A stretch of 64,000 nucleotides of DNA from contig JBBCGI010000001.1 of NCBI GenBank assembly GCA_037200975.1, positions 2,790,001 to 2,854,000 on the forward strand, read 5' to 3'. Each line of letters begins with the position of its first letter. The first letter of the stretch is position 1. This document shows positions 44,401 to 52,850 of the stretch, piece by piece. The position numbers and the translations under genes are program-made. A model generated the notes under the pieces. The model worked only from the letters and a program-made list of their open reading frames with translations. It had not been told where the DNA came from and made no database searches. The stretch is from Pseudomonadota bacterium. GTDB lineage: Bacteria; Pseudomonadota; Gammaproteobacteria; Steroidobacterales; Steroidobacteraceae.

Positions 44401-44507
44401 GGGGTTCTCCTTGCGGGCATTATGCGAACGCCCTCACGGGCAAAGGAACCAGATCTGGCGCGCCGGATACTCATCCTGGCGAGCCGTGTTTTTCTTCGGG
44501 AGCTCCC

Positions 44508-45203
44508 ATGCGTACTTCGATCAAGTTTTTCGCGGCCGGTCTGATTCTCTGCGCGGCGTGTACCGCATTCGGGGCGGGCGGCGGTGAAACGCCGCCGCGG
44601 ACCCTGGGCGCGGACCCCAACGGCGGCCGGGTCTTGTCGCAGGAGGATCAGGCGCGGCAGCAATACAACTATGGTGTCCGCGCAGTCGGGAAAGCCGACG
44701 CAATAGACGCCGGCGCGGCGCGGCAAACCGACGCGAAGAAGCGGGCCAAACTACTCGCCAAGGCCAGGACCGCGTATTCGGCGGCACTGCAGAGGTTCGT
44801 GAAAGCTACCGAACTGGATCACAGCATGCACGAGGCCTGGAACTACCTGGGCTACACCAGTCGCAAACTCGGCAACTACAACGACGCGTTGCTCGCATAT
44901 GACCGCGCGTTGTCGCTCAAGCCCGGCTATCCGGAGGCGATCGAGTATCGCGGGCACGCCTATCTAGCTCTGGACCGTCTGAGCGAGGCGAAGGAAGCGT
45001 ATCTGGCGCTGTACGCCGGCAACCGCAAGCTGGCCGCGCAGCTGCTCGCCGCGATGCAGGGCTGGGTCGGCGAACATCGCGCCAATGCGGCCGGCGTCGA
45101 CGGCGCGATGATCGAGTCGTTCGCGGCGTGGGTCAGCGAGCGCAGCACGATCGCGGGTCAGACCGCAGGCCTGACGCGAGAGGGCGCACCCGCCGCCTGG
45201 TGA
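44508..45203 (+). CDS. Secreted TPR-repeat protein
   Basis: 231 aa. Signal peptide (MRTSIKFFAAGLILCAACTAFG). Residues 80-170 contain at least two tetratricopeptide repeats (HEAWNYLGYTSRKLGNYNDA, LLAYDRALSLKPGYPEAIEY). The final 50 residues are less regular. TPR modules bind proteins or peptides. GGGAG lies before the ATG at 44508. The gene precedes the diheme peroxidase by seven bases, so the two form an operon and the TPR protein may help assemble or tether the peroxidase. Confidence 0.82.
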   Translation: MRTSIKFFAAGLILCAACTAFGAGGGETPPRTLGADPNGGRVLSQEDQARQQYNYGVRAVGKADAIDAGAARQTDAKKRAKLLAKARTAYSAALQRFVKATELDHSMHEAWNYLGYTSRKLGNYNDALLAYDRALSLKPGYPEAIEYRGHAYLALDRLSEAKEAYLALYAGNRKLAAQLLAAMQGWVGEHRANAAGVDGAMIESFAAWVSERSTIAGQTAGLTREGAPAAW

Positions 45204-45210
45204 ACCGGAC

Positions 45211-46191
45211 TTGAACCTTCGCGGTACTGCCGGGGTGTTGCTGTGCATGATGGCGTGGGCGCTTGCGCCCGCGCATGCCGGCAATGCCTACGAGTGGAAA
45301 CTGCCGCGTGGGTTTCCAGAGCCCGCCGTGCCCGCGGACAATCCGATGAGCGACGCGAAGGTCGCGCTCGGGCGGCAGTTGTTCGCGGACACACGCCTCT
45401 CGAGCACCGGCCGGTTTTCCTGTCAGAGCTGCCACTCGCCCGAACGTGCATTCACCGACGGGTTGCCACGTTCGCGCGGCGCGACCGGAGAGACATTGCC
45501 GCTCAACGCGCCGACGCTGTTGAACGCCGTCTACAACGCGTCCCTCGGCTGGAGCGATGCGCGCGTGCGCACCTTCGAGCAGCAGATGCGCGGACCGCTG
45601 TTCAACGAACATCCGGCCGAGCTCGGCATGGCCGGGCGCGAGCCTGCGCTGACGCGCGCCTTGTCGGGCAACGCCGCGCTTGCGCGTGCGTTCGGCGCGG
45701 CGTTTCCGCAGCAGACGCAGCCCGTCACGGTCGACAACGTCATCCGCGCGATCGCGGCTTACCTGCGCACCTTGCTGTCGGCGTCGTCGCCTTTCGACCG
45801 GTACGTGTTCGCGGGCGAACACGACGCGCTCGATGCCGTGCAGAAACGCGGCATGGAGCTGTTTTTTTCCGCTCGCAGCGGTTGTTCGGTCTGTCATTCC
45901 GGCATCAATTTCGCCAATGCCTGGATCGACAGCGAACACAGGTCGGCGACGCCGGTATTTGCCGACACCGGCACCGGGCAATTCGTGCGCGTGCCGACCT
46001 TGCGAAACCTGTCTGCCACCGCCCCGTACATGCACGACGGACGCTTCGCCACACTCGATGCGGTGCTCGATCACTACGAGAAACTCGCCGTGGATCCCGG
46101 CGCCGAAACGCGCCTGCGCCGCGCTCAGCTAACTACCGACGAGCGGCGCGAGCTCACGGCATTCCTACTTTCCCTTAACGACGCTACGTAA
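45211..46191 (+). CDS. Diheme cytochrome c peroxidase / MauG-family protein
   Basis: 326 aa, periplasmic (signal ends ALAPAHA). Two c-type heme sites are seen: Cys71-x2-Cys74-His75 (CQSCHSPERAF) and Cys225-x2-Cys228-His229 (CSVCHSGINF). ATAPYMHDGRFATL carries the conserved C-terminal element. Members reduce peroxide or oxidise protein side chains. The TTG at 45211 is taken as start. No clear ribosome-binding site is seen, but translation may follow from the TPR gene. Confidence 0.9.
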   Translation: MNLRGTAGVLLCMMAWALAPAHAGNAYEWKLPRGFPEPAVPADNPMSDAKVALGRQLFADTRLSSTGRFSCQSCHSPERAFTDGLPRSRGATGETLPLNAPTLLNAVYNASLGWSDARVRTFEQQMRGPLFNEHPAELGMAGREPALTRALSGNAALARAFGAAFPQQTQPVTVDNVIRAIAAYLRTLLSASSPFDRYVFAGEHDALDAVQKRGMELFFSARSGCSVCHSGINFANAWIDSEHRSATPVFADTGTGQFVRVPTLRNLSATAPYMHDGRFATLDAVLDHYEKLAVDPGAETRLRRAQLTTDERRELTAFLLSLNDAT

Positions 46192-46240
46192 AAGTCACCT
46201 GACATAATGTCGGTCAACGCGCGTATGCTTGGGATCCAGC

Positions 46241-46813
46241 ATGAACCCAGGACAATCCGTCGCCCGTCATTTCCTGCTGGCCCACCCCGGTGCGCAATCC
46301 GGCGCCGCGCAGGACCTCGTGCAGGAACTGTCGGTGAAGATCTCCCGTCCCTCGCAAGACCAGCTCACGCTCGACTATCGGCTCGTCGGCGACCTTGCTT
46401 CGCTTCGGCTGCCGGAACCGCGGTCTTCTGTGCGCTCCGACGGGTTGTGGCGCCATAGCTGCTTCGAGGGGTTCGTCGGTCATGCCGGCGCCAACGACTA
46501 CTGGGAGTACAACTTCTCGCCGTCGGGCGCATGGGCTGCCTACCACTTCACTGGATACCGGGAAGGCATGGCACCGCTGATGAAAGGAGCCGCGCCGCAG
46601 ATCACGCAAAAAATCGGCAGCGATTCCTGCGAAGTGCTGGCGACGCTCGATTTATCGTGGCTCGCGAAATCGTCGGCGGGTATCGGGCTTCGCCTGGGAC
46701 TTGCCGCCGTCATCGAAGACCGGGCACGGGTGCTGTCATACTGGGCACTCAAACACCCGACCGGGAAACCCGATTTCCATCATGCAGACAGCTTCGTGGT
46801 CGCGCTCGACTGA
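46241..46813 (+). CDS. DOMON-like domain protein
   Basis: 190 aa, without a signal peptide. The pattern LWRHSCFEGFVG, DYWEYNFSPSGAWAAYHFTGYR and VLSYWALKHPTGKPDFHHAD matches the DOMON-like glucodextranase-type group. Proteins of this group may bind carbohydrate or heme; their role is unsettled. The ATG at 46241 gives a normal N-terminus. It lies 33 bases before namZ in the same direction, a pairing also seen in other proteobacteria as I recall. Confidence 0.78.
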   Translation: MNPGQSVARHFLLAHPGAQSGAAQDLVQELSVKISRPSQDQLTLDYRLVGDLASLRLPEPRSSVRSDGLWRHSCFEGFVGHAGANDYWEYNFSPSGAWAAYHFTGYREGMAPLMKGAAPQITQKIGSDSCEVLATLDLSWLAKSSAGIGLRLGLAAVIEDRARVLSYWALKHPTGKPDFHHADSFVVALD

Positions 46814-46846
46814 GAGGCGCGGCGCAGCGCAGGTTAAGCTAGGCCC

Positions 46847-48055
46847 GTGATCCAATTCGGTATCGATCGTTTATTGGCTGACCGCAATCTGCTCGGCGAG
46901 CTCGAGGGGCGGCGCGTTGCGTTGCTGGCCCATCCGGCCTCGATGACCGCGGATTTCGAGCATTCGCTCGATGCGCTGCGCGCGGTGCGCGGCCTTGACA
47001 TCACCGCGGCGTTCGGTCCGCAGCACGGACTGCGCGGCGACAAGCAGGACAACATGGTCGAGTCGCAGGATTTCCGCGACCCGGTGCATGGCATCCCCGT
47101 ATTCAGCCTGTATGGCGAAGTGCGCCGCCCCACACCGGAGATGCTGGCGCATTTCGACGTGTTGCTGGTGGACCTGCAGGACGTCGGCTGCCGCATCTAC
47201 ACTTTCATCACCACTCTTCTATATGTGCTGGAAGCCGCCGCCCAGTACGGCAAGACGGTCTGGGTACTGGATAGGCCGAATCCGGCCGGCCGGCCCATCG
47301 AAGGGCTCAAGCTGCGCGAAGGCTGGGAGAGTTTCGTCGGCGCGGGCCCGATCCCGATGCGCCACGGCCTCACACTCGGCGAGCTCGGCATCTGGTTCGT
47401 GAGCCACTTCCATCTCGCGGTCGACTACCGCGTGATCCCGATGAAAGGCTGGCAGCCGGAAGAGGCGCCGGGTTACGGCTGGCCGCTCGACGAGCGCAGC
47501 TGGGTGAACCCGAGCCCGAACGCGGCCAACGTGCAGATGGCCCGCGCCTATGCCGGCACCGTGATGCTCGAGGGCACCACGTTGTCCGAAGGCCGCGGCA
47601 CCACGCGGCCGCTCGAGTTGTTAGGCGCGCCGGGGCTCGATCCGCGCTCGCTGCTGACGGCGATGCACCGCATCATGCCGGGATGGTTGCGCGGCTGCCG
47701 CCTGCGGCCGTGCTGGTTCGAGCCGACGTTCCAGAAACATTCCGGCAAGTTGTGCTCCGGCTTCCAGATCCATGTCGATGACGGCGCCTATCGTCACGGC
47801 GAGTTCCGCCCCTGGCGGCTGATCGCCGGCGCATTCAAATGTATCCGCCGGCTGCGCGGCGAGTACCCGCTGTGGCGCGATTTTCCCTACGAGTACGAAC
47901 GCACGCGGCTCGCCATCGACCTCATCAACGGCAGTGAACTGCTGCGCGAGTGGGTGGACGACCCGGCCGCGACACCGGCGGATCTCGATCGCATCACCTC
48001 GCGCGATGAAAACGAATGGGAAGAAGAGCGCTCCGACATCCTGTTGTACCGCTGA
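46847..48055 (+). CDS. namZ: DUF1343 exo-beta-N-acetylmuramidase NamZ family protein
   Basis: 402 aa. GTG start at 46847. The N-terminal Rossmann-like domain holds RVALLAHPASMT, FGPQHGLRGDKQ and LLVDLQDVGCRIYTFI. WVLDRPNPAGRPIEG and MLEGTTLSEGRGTTRPLELL are typical of DUF1343. The founding enzyme removes terminal MurNAc from cell-wall sugars. No signal peptide is visible, so it may act in the cytosol during muropeptide recycling or be exported by another path. It follows the DOMON gene closely. Confidence 0.9.
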   Translation: MIQFGIDRLLADRNLLGELEGRRVALLAHPASMTADFEHSLDALRAVRGLDITAAFGPQHGLRGDKQDNMVESQDFRDPVHGIPVFSLYGEVRRPTPEMLAHFDVLLVDLQDVGCRIYTFITTLLYVLEAAAQYGKTVWVLDRPNPAGRPIEGLKLREGWESFVGAGPIPMRHGLTLGELGIWFVSHFHLAVDYRVIPMKGWQPEEAPGYGWPLDERSWVNPSPNAANVQMARAYAGTVMLEGTTLSEGRGTTRPLELLGAPGLDPRSLLTAMHRIMPGWLRGCRLRPCWFEPTFQKHSGKLCSGFQIHVDDGAYRHGEFRPWRLIAGAFKCIRRLRGEYPLWRDFPYEYERTRLAIDLINGSELLREWVDDPAATPADLDRITSRDENEWEEERSDILLYR

Positions 48056-48084
48056 CCGCAGGATGCCGGCGCCGCAGCGTGCGC

Positions 48085-48420
48085 TCACCCCACCTTGCTG
48101 GATTTCGAAACGTGCACCGAGGTGAGCATCGGCCGATCGATCTTGCTCACGACGTCCGCGAGGGTCTGCTCGTAACAGCGGTACGCGCGCGTGCGTTCGG
48201 ACATGTTCAGGAATCCACCGACGAGACCGCAGGCCTTGCGTGAGGCGAGCTTGAGCTTGGCGTACACCTTGGCCGCATCTTCCGGATTGTCGAGCGCCTC
48301 CTGCGAGAAACGTACGGCGATGCCGTCGGTCTGCGCGTTGGCGGCGAATGAAGCGGGCGCGCACAACAGCGCGGCGATCGTGGCGGCGCCCAGCGCCGCG
48401 GTCAGACTGGAACGGGTCAT
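48085..48420 (-). CDS. UrcA-family protein
   Basis: 111 aa. Signal peptide (MTRSSLTAALGAATIAALLC...ASFA) followed by IAVRFSQEALDNPEDAAKVY and LKLASRKAC, the UrcA core; a second Cys (YRCYEQTLADVV) probably forms a disulfide. UrcA proteins are common in Caulobacterales and other proteobacteria and have no known function. ATG 48420 follows AGGAGT with a four-base gap. It is convergent with namZ. Confidence 0.85.
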   Translation of the reverse strand: MTRSSLTAALGAATIAALLCAPASFAANAQTDGIAVRFSQEALDNPEDAAKVYAKLKLASRKACGLVGGFLNMSERTRAYRCYEQTLADVVSKIDRPMLTSVHVSKSSKVG

Positions 48421-48614
48421 GGCTACTCCTCCGTTTATAAGAGCGGAATCCGCCGGCTCGAAGCGAGTCCGGTACGGCTCCGCGGATCGAATGGATAGAC
48501 GCATGGACCTGTAGAAGCGTTGCATGCGTGGACCGTGATAAGCGACGAAGCGCCCTGGCGCATCGACGGGTAGAAAGGGGGCGGCCGAAAAATCCGGCCG
48601 CACTCCGCTTTTAG

Positions 48615-48803
48615 TTAACCCGCCACCGGTTCGATGGTCACCGAGGGCACCAGGATGGTGACGCTGGGCGTGAAGGAAGCGCGCGTTACCGCATGGGCGT
48701 TGACGCTCAGCAGCATCACCGCGGTGATGGCGATGGCGGCCGCGCTCGCGATCAGGTGTTCATGCGCGCGGTGCAAAAGATAGGCAAAACTAGAGCGTGA
48801 CAT
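48615..48803 (-). CDS. Small membrane or secreted peptide of unknown function
   Basis: 62 aa. A hydrophobic segment (LIASAAAIAITAVMLLSVNA, residues 17-36) is followed by a short Thr/Val-rich tail (TILVPSVTIEPVAG). It may be a signal peptide followed by a short tail, or a membrane anchor. GGAG lies eight bases before the ATG. It is upstream of the UrcA gene in the same direction, about 195 bp away. No family is recognised. Confidence 0.5.
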   Translation of the reverse strand: MSRSSFAYLLHRAHEHLIASAAAIAITAVMLLSVNAHAVTRASFTPSVTILVPSVTIEPVAG

Positions 48804-49004
48804 GGCGAAAACTCCGGAAAAGGGTCGGAATGGGCGTCCCGGACACGTTTTTCACTCTTCGCAAACTGCCTGCGAGATGAATCCGGGGCTTGTCTATCGT
48901 CGTGCCATATAGACGCACGAGCCCGCGTGAGGGTTGCAATGAGTAACGAAAGATTCACGGCAGGCCGCCGTCTTCAGCCATCGCCCGCGGCGGGAAACCG
49001 GTGC

Positions 49005-50042
49005 CTATATCTGGGAATGTTTCAGCAGGGCCAGCAGCATCCTGGCGGCTCCACTCGATGCGACCTTGGTCGATTTTCCACGCGCGGGCCGGCGTAGCTT
49101 GCCGTCCTGCCAGGCAACGAAGACCGCGGGGTTGATGTACGACTTGCGGCAGACCGCGGGAGTGTTGCGCAAGCCGGTGGCGACATCCTTGATCACAGCA
49201 TTCATGCAGCGGCGTAACGCGGCGTCGCTGCGCCGTTCCGGCAATGGAGTCTTGACGAGCAGCTGCAGTGCATGCAGGGTCGCGTGCCAGGTGCGGAAGT
49301 CCTTCGCCGTGAACTCCCCGCCCATGTTTTCGCGTAGATAGTCGTTCACCGCGCCCGAGTCGATCGCGCGATGACTGCCGTCATCGTCCTGGTACTGAAA
49401 CAGGGCCTGGCCCGGCAACTCCTGGCAGCGGCGGACGAGTTTCGCGAGCCGCGCGTCGTCGATCGGCACGTCGTGCTCCGCGCCGCCCTTGCCGCGGAAG
49501 CGCAGCGACGCCTTCCCGCGCGCGGTGAAGCGCGCGTGACGATCGCGCAGGGTCGTCAGGCCGAAGCTGTTGTTGCTGCGCGCGTATTCGGCACTACCTA
49601 CGCGCACCCGCGTCGTGTCGAGCAGTTTGACCACGAGCGCGAGAACTTTTTCGCGCGGCAATCCGGGAAGCCCGAGGTCGCGGCGCACGGCGGCGCGCAG
49701 CCGGGTCAATCCGCGGCCGAAACTCGACATGCGCGAATGTTTGCGGTCGTTGCGCGCGCTGCTCCAGTCCGGGTGATAACGGTACTGTTTGCGGCCGCGG
49801 GCGTCGCGGCCCGTGGCCTGCAGATGACCGCGCGAACTCGCGCAGATCCACACCTCTTCATAAGCTGGCGGGATCGCGAGCTTCGCGATGCGCGCTAGCG
49901 TGCGTGCAGCGCGAATGCGCCGCCCCGATGGTCCGACGTAGCGAAAGCGCGGCGCCGCCTTTCTGGGGCCGGGTAGTCGCACGCGTTGAATGCCGGGCGC
50001 GCGATCGGTGACGTAGACGAGACCTCGGGGTACGGGCGGCAT
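49005..50042 (-). CDS. DNA topoisomerase IB
   Basis: 345 aa. The viral/bacterial type IB pattern is present: catalytic Arg near 145-147 (TTRVRVGSAEY), Lys185 (RFRGKGGAEH), Arg250 and His253 (KDFRTWHATL), and Tyr302 (CRKSYINPAV). The enzyme relaxes supercoiled DNA through a 3'-phosphotyrosyl link. All catalytic residues are present, so it should be active. It stands alone; the 200-bp gap to the small peptide gene downstream has no other feature. Confidence 0.93.
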   Translation of the reverse strand: MPPVPRGLVYVTDRAPGIQRVRLPGPRKAAPRFRYVGPSGRRIRAARTLARIAKLAIPPAYEEVWICASSRGHLQATGRDARGRKQYRYHPDWSSARNDRKHSRMSSFGRGLTRLRAAVRRDLGLPGLPREKVLALVVKLLDTTRVRVGSAEYARSNNSFGLTTLRDRHARFTARGKASLRFRGKGGAEHDVPIDDARLAKLVRRCQELPGQALFQYQDDDGSHRAIDSGAVNDYLRENMGGEFTAKDFRTWHATLHALQLLVKTPLPERRSDAALRRCMNAVIKDVATGLRNTPAVCRKSYINPAVFVAWQDGKLRRPARGKSTKVASSGAARMLLALLKHSQI

Positions 50043-50153
50043 GCGGCGAGCCTGATGGCCGCGGTGGGCAGCCGCTGTAGGTGCCGGCGACGTGCGGCGG
50101 AAAAGAAACTCGTCAGGCCTGACGGCGAATTCCCAGGGTGGGACTCGTTGCGC

Positions 50154-50528
50154 TCAGCATCTGGCGACGGGGTTGTACGCCAGCCATTGCCGCGCCTGTT
50201 GCGCGGAACTGAAAAAACGCACCGCACGGTTCGTGCGATGTTCGTAGGCCAGTTCGCTGAAACGACTGCCATACGCGGATGCGTCGGCGACCACGATGGC
50301 CAGCCGGGCGCGGTAGTTGACGAACTTCTGCAGGACTTCGCCCGCGAAGCCCGTTCGCAGGTCGAAGAAGTCCGGGCTCAATTGTTTCTCGTCGAGCACC
50401 AGGCCGCCGCTTTCGACGCTGGCCGAGAGCGCAGCGGAGATGTCGTTCAGCGCACGGATTTCCATTTCAGGGCCGGCGCCCGCTGCCACCGTCGGGGCGT
50501 CGTCGTTCATGAAACCTGGTGTGGTCAC
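50154..50528 (-). CDS. DUF4180 protein
   Basis: 124 aa. GGLVLDEKQLSPDFFDLRTG, GEVLQKFVNYRARLAIVVAD and SRFSELAYEHRTN are the DUF4180 signature; no biochemical role is known. The GTG at 50528 overlaps the stop of the ParB-like gene (GTGA), so translation is probably coupled. An ATG at 50510 is another candidate. It is last in an operon with the NDH-2 and ParB-like genes. Confidence 0.85.
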   Translation of the reverse strand: MTTPGFMNDDAPTVAAGAGPEMEIRALNDISAALSASVESGGLVLDEKQLSPDFFDLRTGFAGEVLQKFVNYRARLAIVVADASAYGSRFSELAYEHRTNRAVRFFSSAQQARQWLAYNPVARC

Positions 50529-51526
50529 TCTGCCGACTCGGCGCCCGCGGCGACAAATGCGAGGTCGCTCATGTTCACCTTGCCCAGATCGAACTTCTTC
50601 GCCGCGGCCACCATGCGCAGCAACGCCTGCGCAATCGGCATCGCGGGCTTCTTGTCGCCGGCCTTCATCTTGTGGAAACGCACCGGGTTGATCCGCGCCA
50701 CCACGTAGCTGCGCAGGTACGGCGACTTCATGCCGCGCGCCTGCAGTTCGGCGACGATGCGTTTCACCTCGTTGTCTATCTCCTGCAGGCGGGACGCATA
50801 GGCGCTGCGCTCGCGCAGCGCGGCGGGCAGTGGTTTGGTCGTGAGCCGGTCTACTTTCTTGAGCACGGGGCTGTACGCGCCGCCGCCAAAACGCAGGTTG
50901 GATTCGTAGACGAGGCCGAGCGTCAGCAGCTCCGCCGCTTCGAATTCGGCGGCCAGCGACGCCTCGGTGCGCGTGGGTTCGCGCTTGGCGAGGTTGCGTG
51001 CCATGCGCACGACCTCGAGCGATTTGTCCTTGAGGTTGTGCGCCTTCTCGGTGTTCAACGCGAGGATGCGATACGACAGCGATTCGTCGGGCGAGATCAA
51101 CACCGTGATCTGCTTGAGGCCGAGCACCTTGGCCGCGGCGAGACGATGGCGGCCATTGGGCGTCCAGAAGCGGCCGTCTTCGCCGCGCACGACGATCAGC
51201 GGATCGAGAAAGGCCGCGGTCGCCTCGATGGCAACGGCCAGCCGCTTCGCATGCGTGGGCGACAGATCGCGCTGGAACGGCGTCGGTTGCACCGCGCCGA
51301 ACGGCAGCGATGCCACCAGCAGCGGCCGTCCACCGAGCGGCTCGCGATAGGCGCCGATCGGCGCGCCGCCGGCCTTGCGCACGAGATCGACGACGGCGGC
51401 GATGTCCGGATGATCGAGCGGCAAGGCAACTTCGGTCGCGGACAGCCCGCGTGGTACGAGATTGGGCGCGAGCTTCGCGCGTTTGGTTTTCGCCTTCTTA
51501 GCCGGCGTTTTCTTTTTCGCTGCCAT
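50525..51526 (-). CDS. ParB/Spo0J-like nuclease-domain protein, non-canonical
   Basis: 333 aa. A Lys-rich N-terminus (MAAKKKTPAKKAKTKRAK) precedes a ParB N-terminal (sulfiredoxin-like) domain at about residues 70-175 (QPTPFQRDLSPTHAKRLAVA, LIVVRGEDGRFWTPNGRHRL), which in relatives binds CTP. The rest is helical and lacks an evident ParB helix-turn-helix. It is not next to parA or the origin. The gene begins 29 bp inside the end of the NDH-2 gene and overlaps DUF4180. It may be a regulator or nuclease rather than a partition protein. Confidence 0.8.
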   Translation of the reverse strand: MAAKKKTPAKKAKTKRAKLAPNLVPRGLSATEVALPLDHPDIAAVVDLVRKAGGAPIGAYREPLGGRPLLVASLPFGAVQPTPFQRDLSPTHAKRLAVAIEATAAFLDPLIVVRGEDGRFWTPNGRHRLAAAKVLGLKQITVLISPDESLSYRILALNTEKAHNLKDKSLEVVRMARNLAKREPTRTEASLAAEFEAAELLTLGLVYESNLRFGGGAYSPVLKKVDRLTTKPLPAALRERSAYASRLQEIDNEVKRIVAELQARGMKSPYLRSYVVARINPVRFHKMKAGDKKPAMPIAQALLRMVAAAKKFDLGKVNMSDLAFVAAGAESAE

Positions 51527-52781
51527 GGGTCACTCGTTCCGGTTCGTTGCCGAGAATGATGCGCGCACCGCGGGCGTAGGTGAAATAGGCCCAGGCCCAG
51601 TTGATGAGCACGATGAGCCGGCTGCGGAATCCGATCAGGAAATAGATGTGCAGCACCAGCCAGAACCACCAGGCCAGCGCGCCGGAGAAACGCAGCCGCG
51701 GCAATTGCGCGATGGCGGAATGGCGGCCGATGGTCGCGAGCGCGCCGAAGTCGGTGTAGTGGAACGGCGCGGTGGGCTGGCCGGCCATGCGCGCGAGGAT
51801 GTTGCGCGCTGCCCGCGCGCCCATCTGTTTGGCCGCGGGTGCCACTCCCGGCACGGGCTGGCCATCCTGCTCGAGGGTGGCGAGGTCGCCGGCGACGAAA
51901 ATCTCCGGGTACTGCGGCAGGCTGAGATCGGGCGCGACCCGCACGCGTCCCGCGCGGTCGGTCTCGGCGCCGAGTTGTTTGCCGAGCGGCGAGGCGGCGA
52001 CGCCGGCCGCCCAGAGGATGGTGCGGGCCGCGACGCGCCGGCCACCGAAGACGAGGTAACCGTCGCCGATGTCCGTGACCGGTTTGCCCGTGTGCACTTC
52101 GACGCCGAGACGTTCGAGCTGTTGGCGCGCCTTGTCGGAAAGGGCATCGGTGAAGGCAGCCAGCACGCGCGGCCCGGCCTCGATCAGCAGCACTCGCGCC
52201 TTGCGCGAGTCGATGTGCCTAAAATCTCCGGCCAGCGTGTGACGCGCGATCTCGGCGAGCGTGCCCGCCAGCTCCGCGCCCGTCGGGCCCGCGCCGATCA
52301 CGGCGAAAGTCAGGCAGGCCTCGCGTTCCGCCTCGGTGGTCGCGGCCTCGGCGCGTTCGAAGGCGGACAGGATGCGCCGCCGGATCACGAAGGCATCGTC
52401 GAGAGTCTTGAGCCCCGGCGCAAACGGCGCCCATTGATCGTGGCCGAAGTAGGCGTGGGTCGCGCCGCTCGCCACCAGCAGATAGTCATAAGGAATCTCG
52501 CGATCGCCCAGCGCCACGCTGCGCGCCGCGGGATCGATGCGTTGCACTTCTCCCATGATCACGGTGGCATTGCGCTGGTCGCGCAGGATGTGGCGCAGCG
52601 GCGCGGCGATCGAAGGCGCCGCCAGGCCCGCGGTCGCGACCTGGTAGAGCAGAGGCTGGAACAAGTGGTGGTTGCTGCGATCGATCAGCGTGATCTCGAC
52701 CGGCGCCTTGCGCAGCTTGCGAGCCGCCCACAAGCCGGCGAAACCGCCACCGATGACCACGACTTTTTTCATCCCGCTCAT
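51498..52781 (-). CDS. ndh: Type II NADH:quinone oxidoreductase (NDH-2 family)
   Basis: 427 aa. An N-terminal FAD Rossmann motif (VVVIGGGFAGLWAARKL), an NAD Rossmann motif (FAVIGAGPTGAELAGTL) and the family segment PEIFVAGDLATLEQDG are present. The C-terminus has an amphipathic, Trp/Tyr-rich part (WWFWLVLHIYFLIGFRSRLI) for membrane attachment. It passes electrons from NADH to quinone without pumping protons. It heads the three-gene operon and is divergent from fumarase. Confidence 0.93.
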   Translation of the reverse strand: MSGMKKVVVIGGGFAGLWAARKLRKAPVEITLIDRSNHHLFQPLLYQVATAGLAAPSIAAPLRHILRDQRNATVIMGEVQRIDPAARSVALGDREIPYDYLLVASGATHAYFGHDQWAPFAPGLKTLDDAFVIRRRILSAFERAEAATTEAEREACLTFAVIGAGPTGAELAGTLAEIARHTLAGDFRHIDSRKARVLLIEAGPRVLAAFTDALSDKARQQLERLGVEVHTGKPVTDIGDGYLVFGGRRVAARTILWAAGVAASPLGKQLGAETDRAGRVRVAPDLSLPQYPEIFVAGDLATLEQDGQPVPGVAPAAKQMGARAARNILARMAGQPTAPFHYTDFGALATIGRHSAIAQLPRLRFSGALAWWFWLVLHIYFLIGFRSRLIVLINWAWAYFTYARGARIILGNEPERVTHGSEKENAG

Positions 52782-52850
52782 GGGGAAAAGTTAACCGATA
52801 TGAGACGTGCCCGCCGCGTTAAAATGTTTAATAGCCATGAAGCAAAAATC

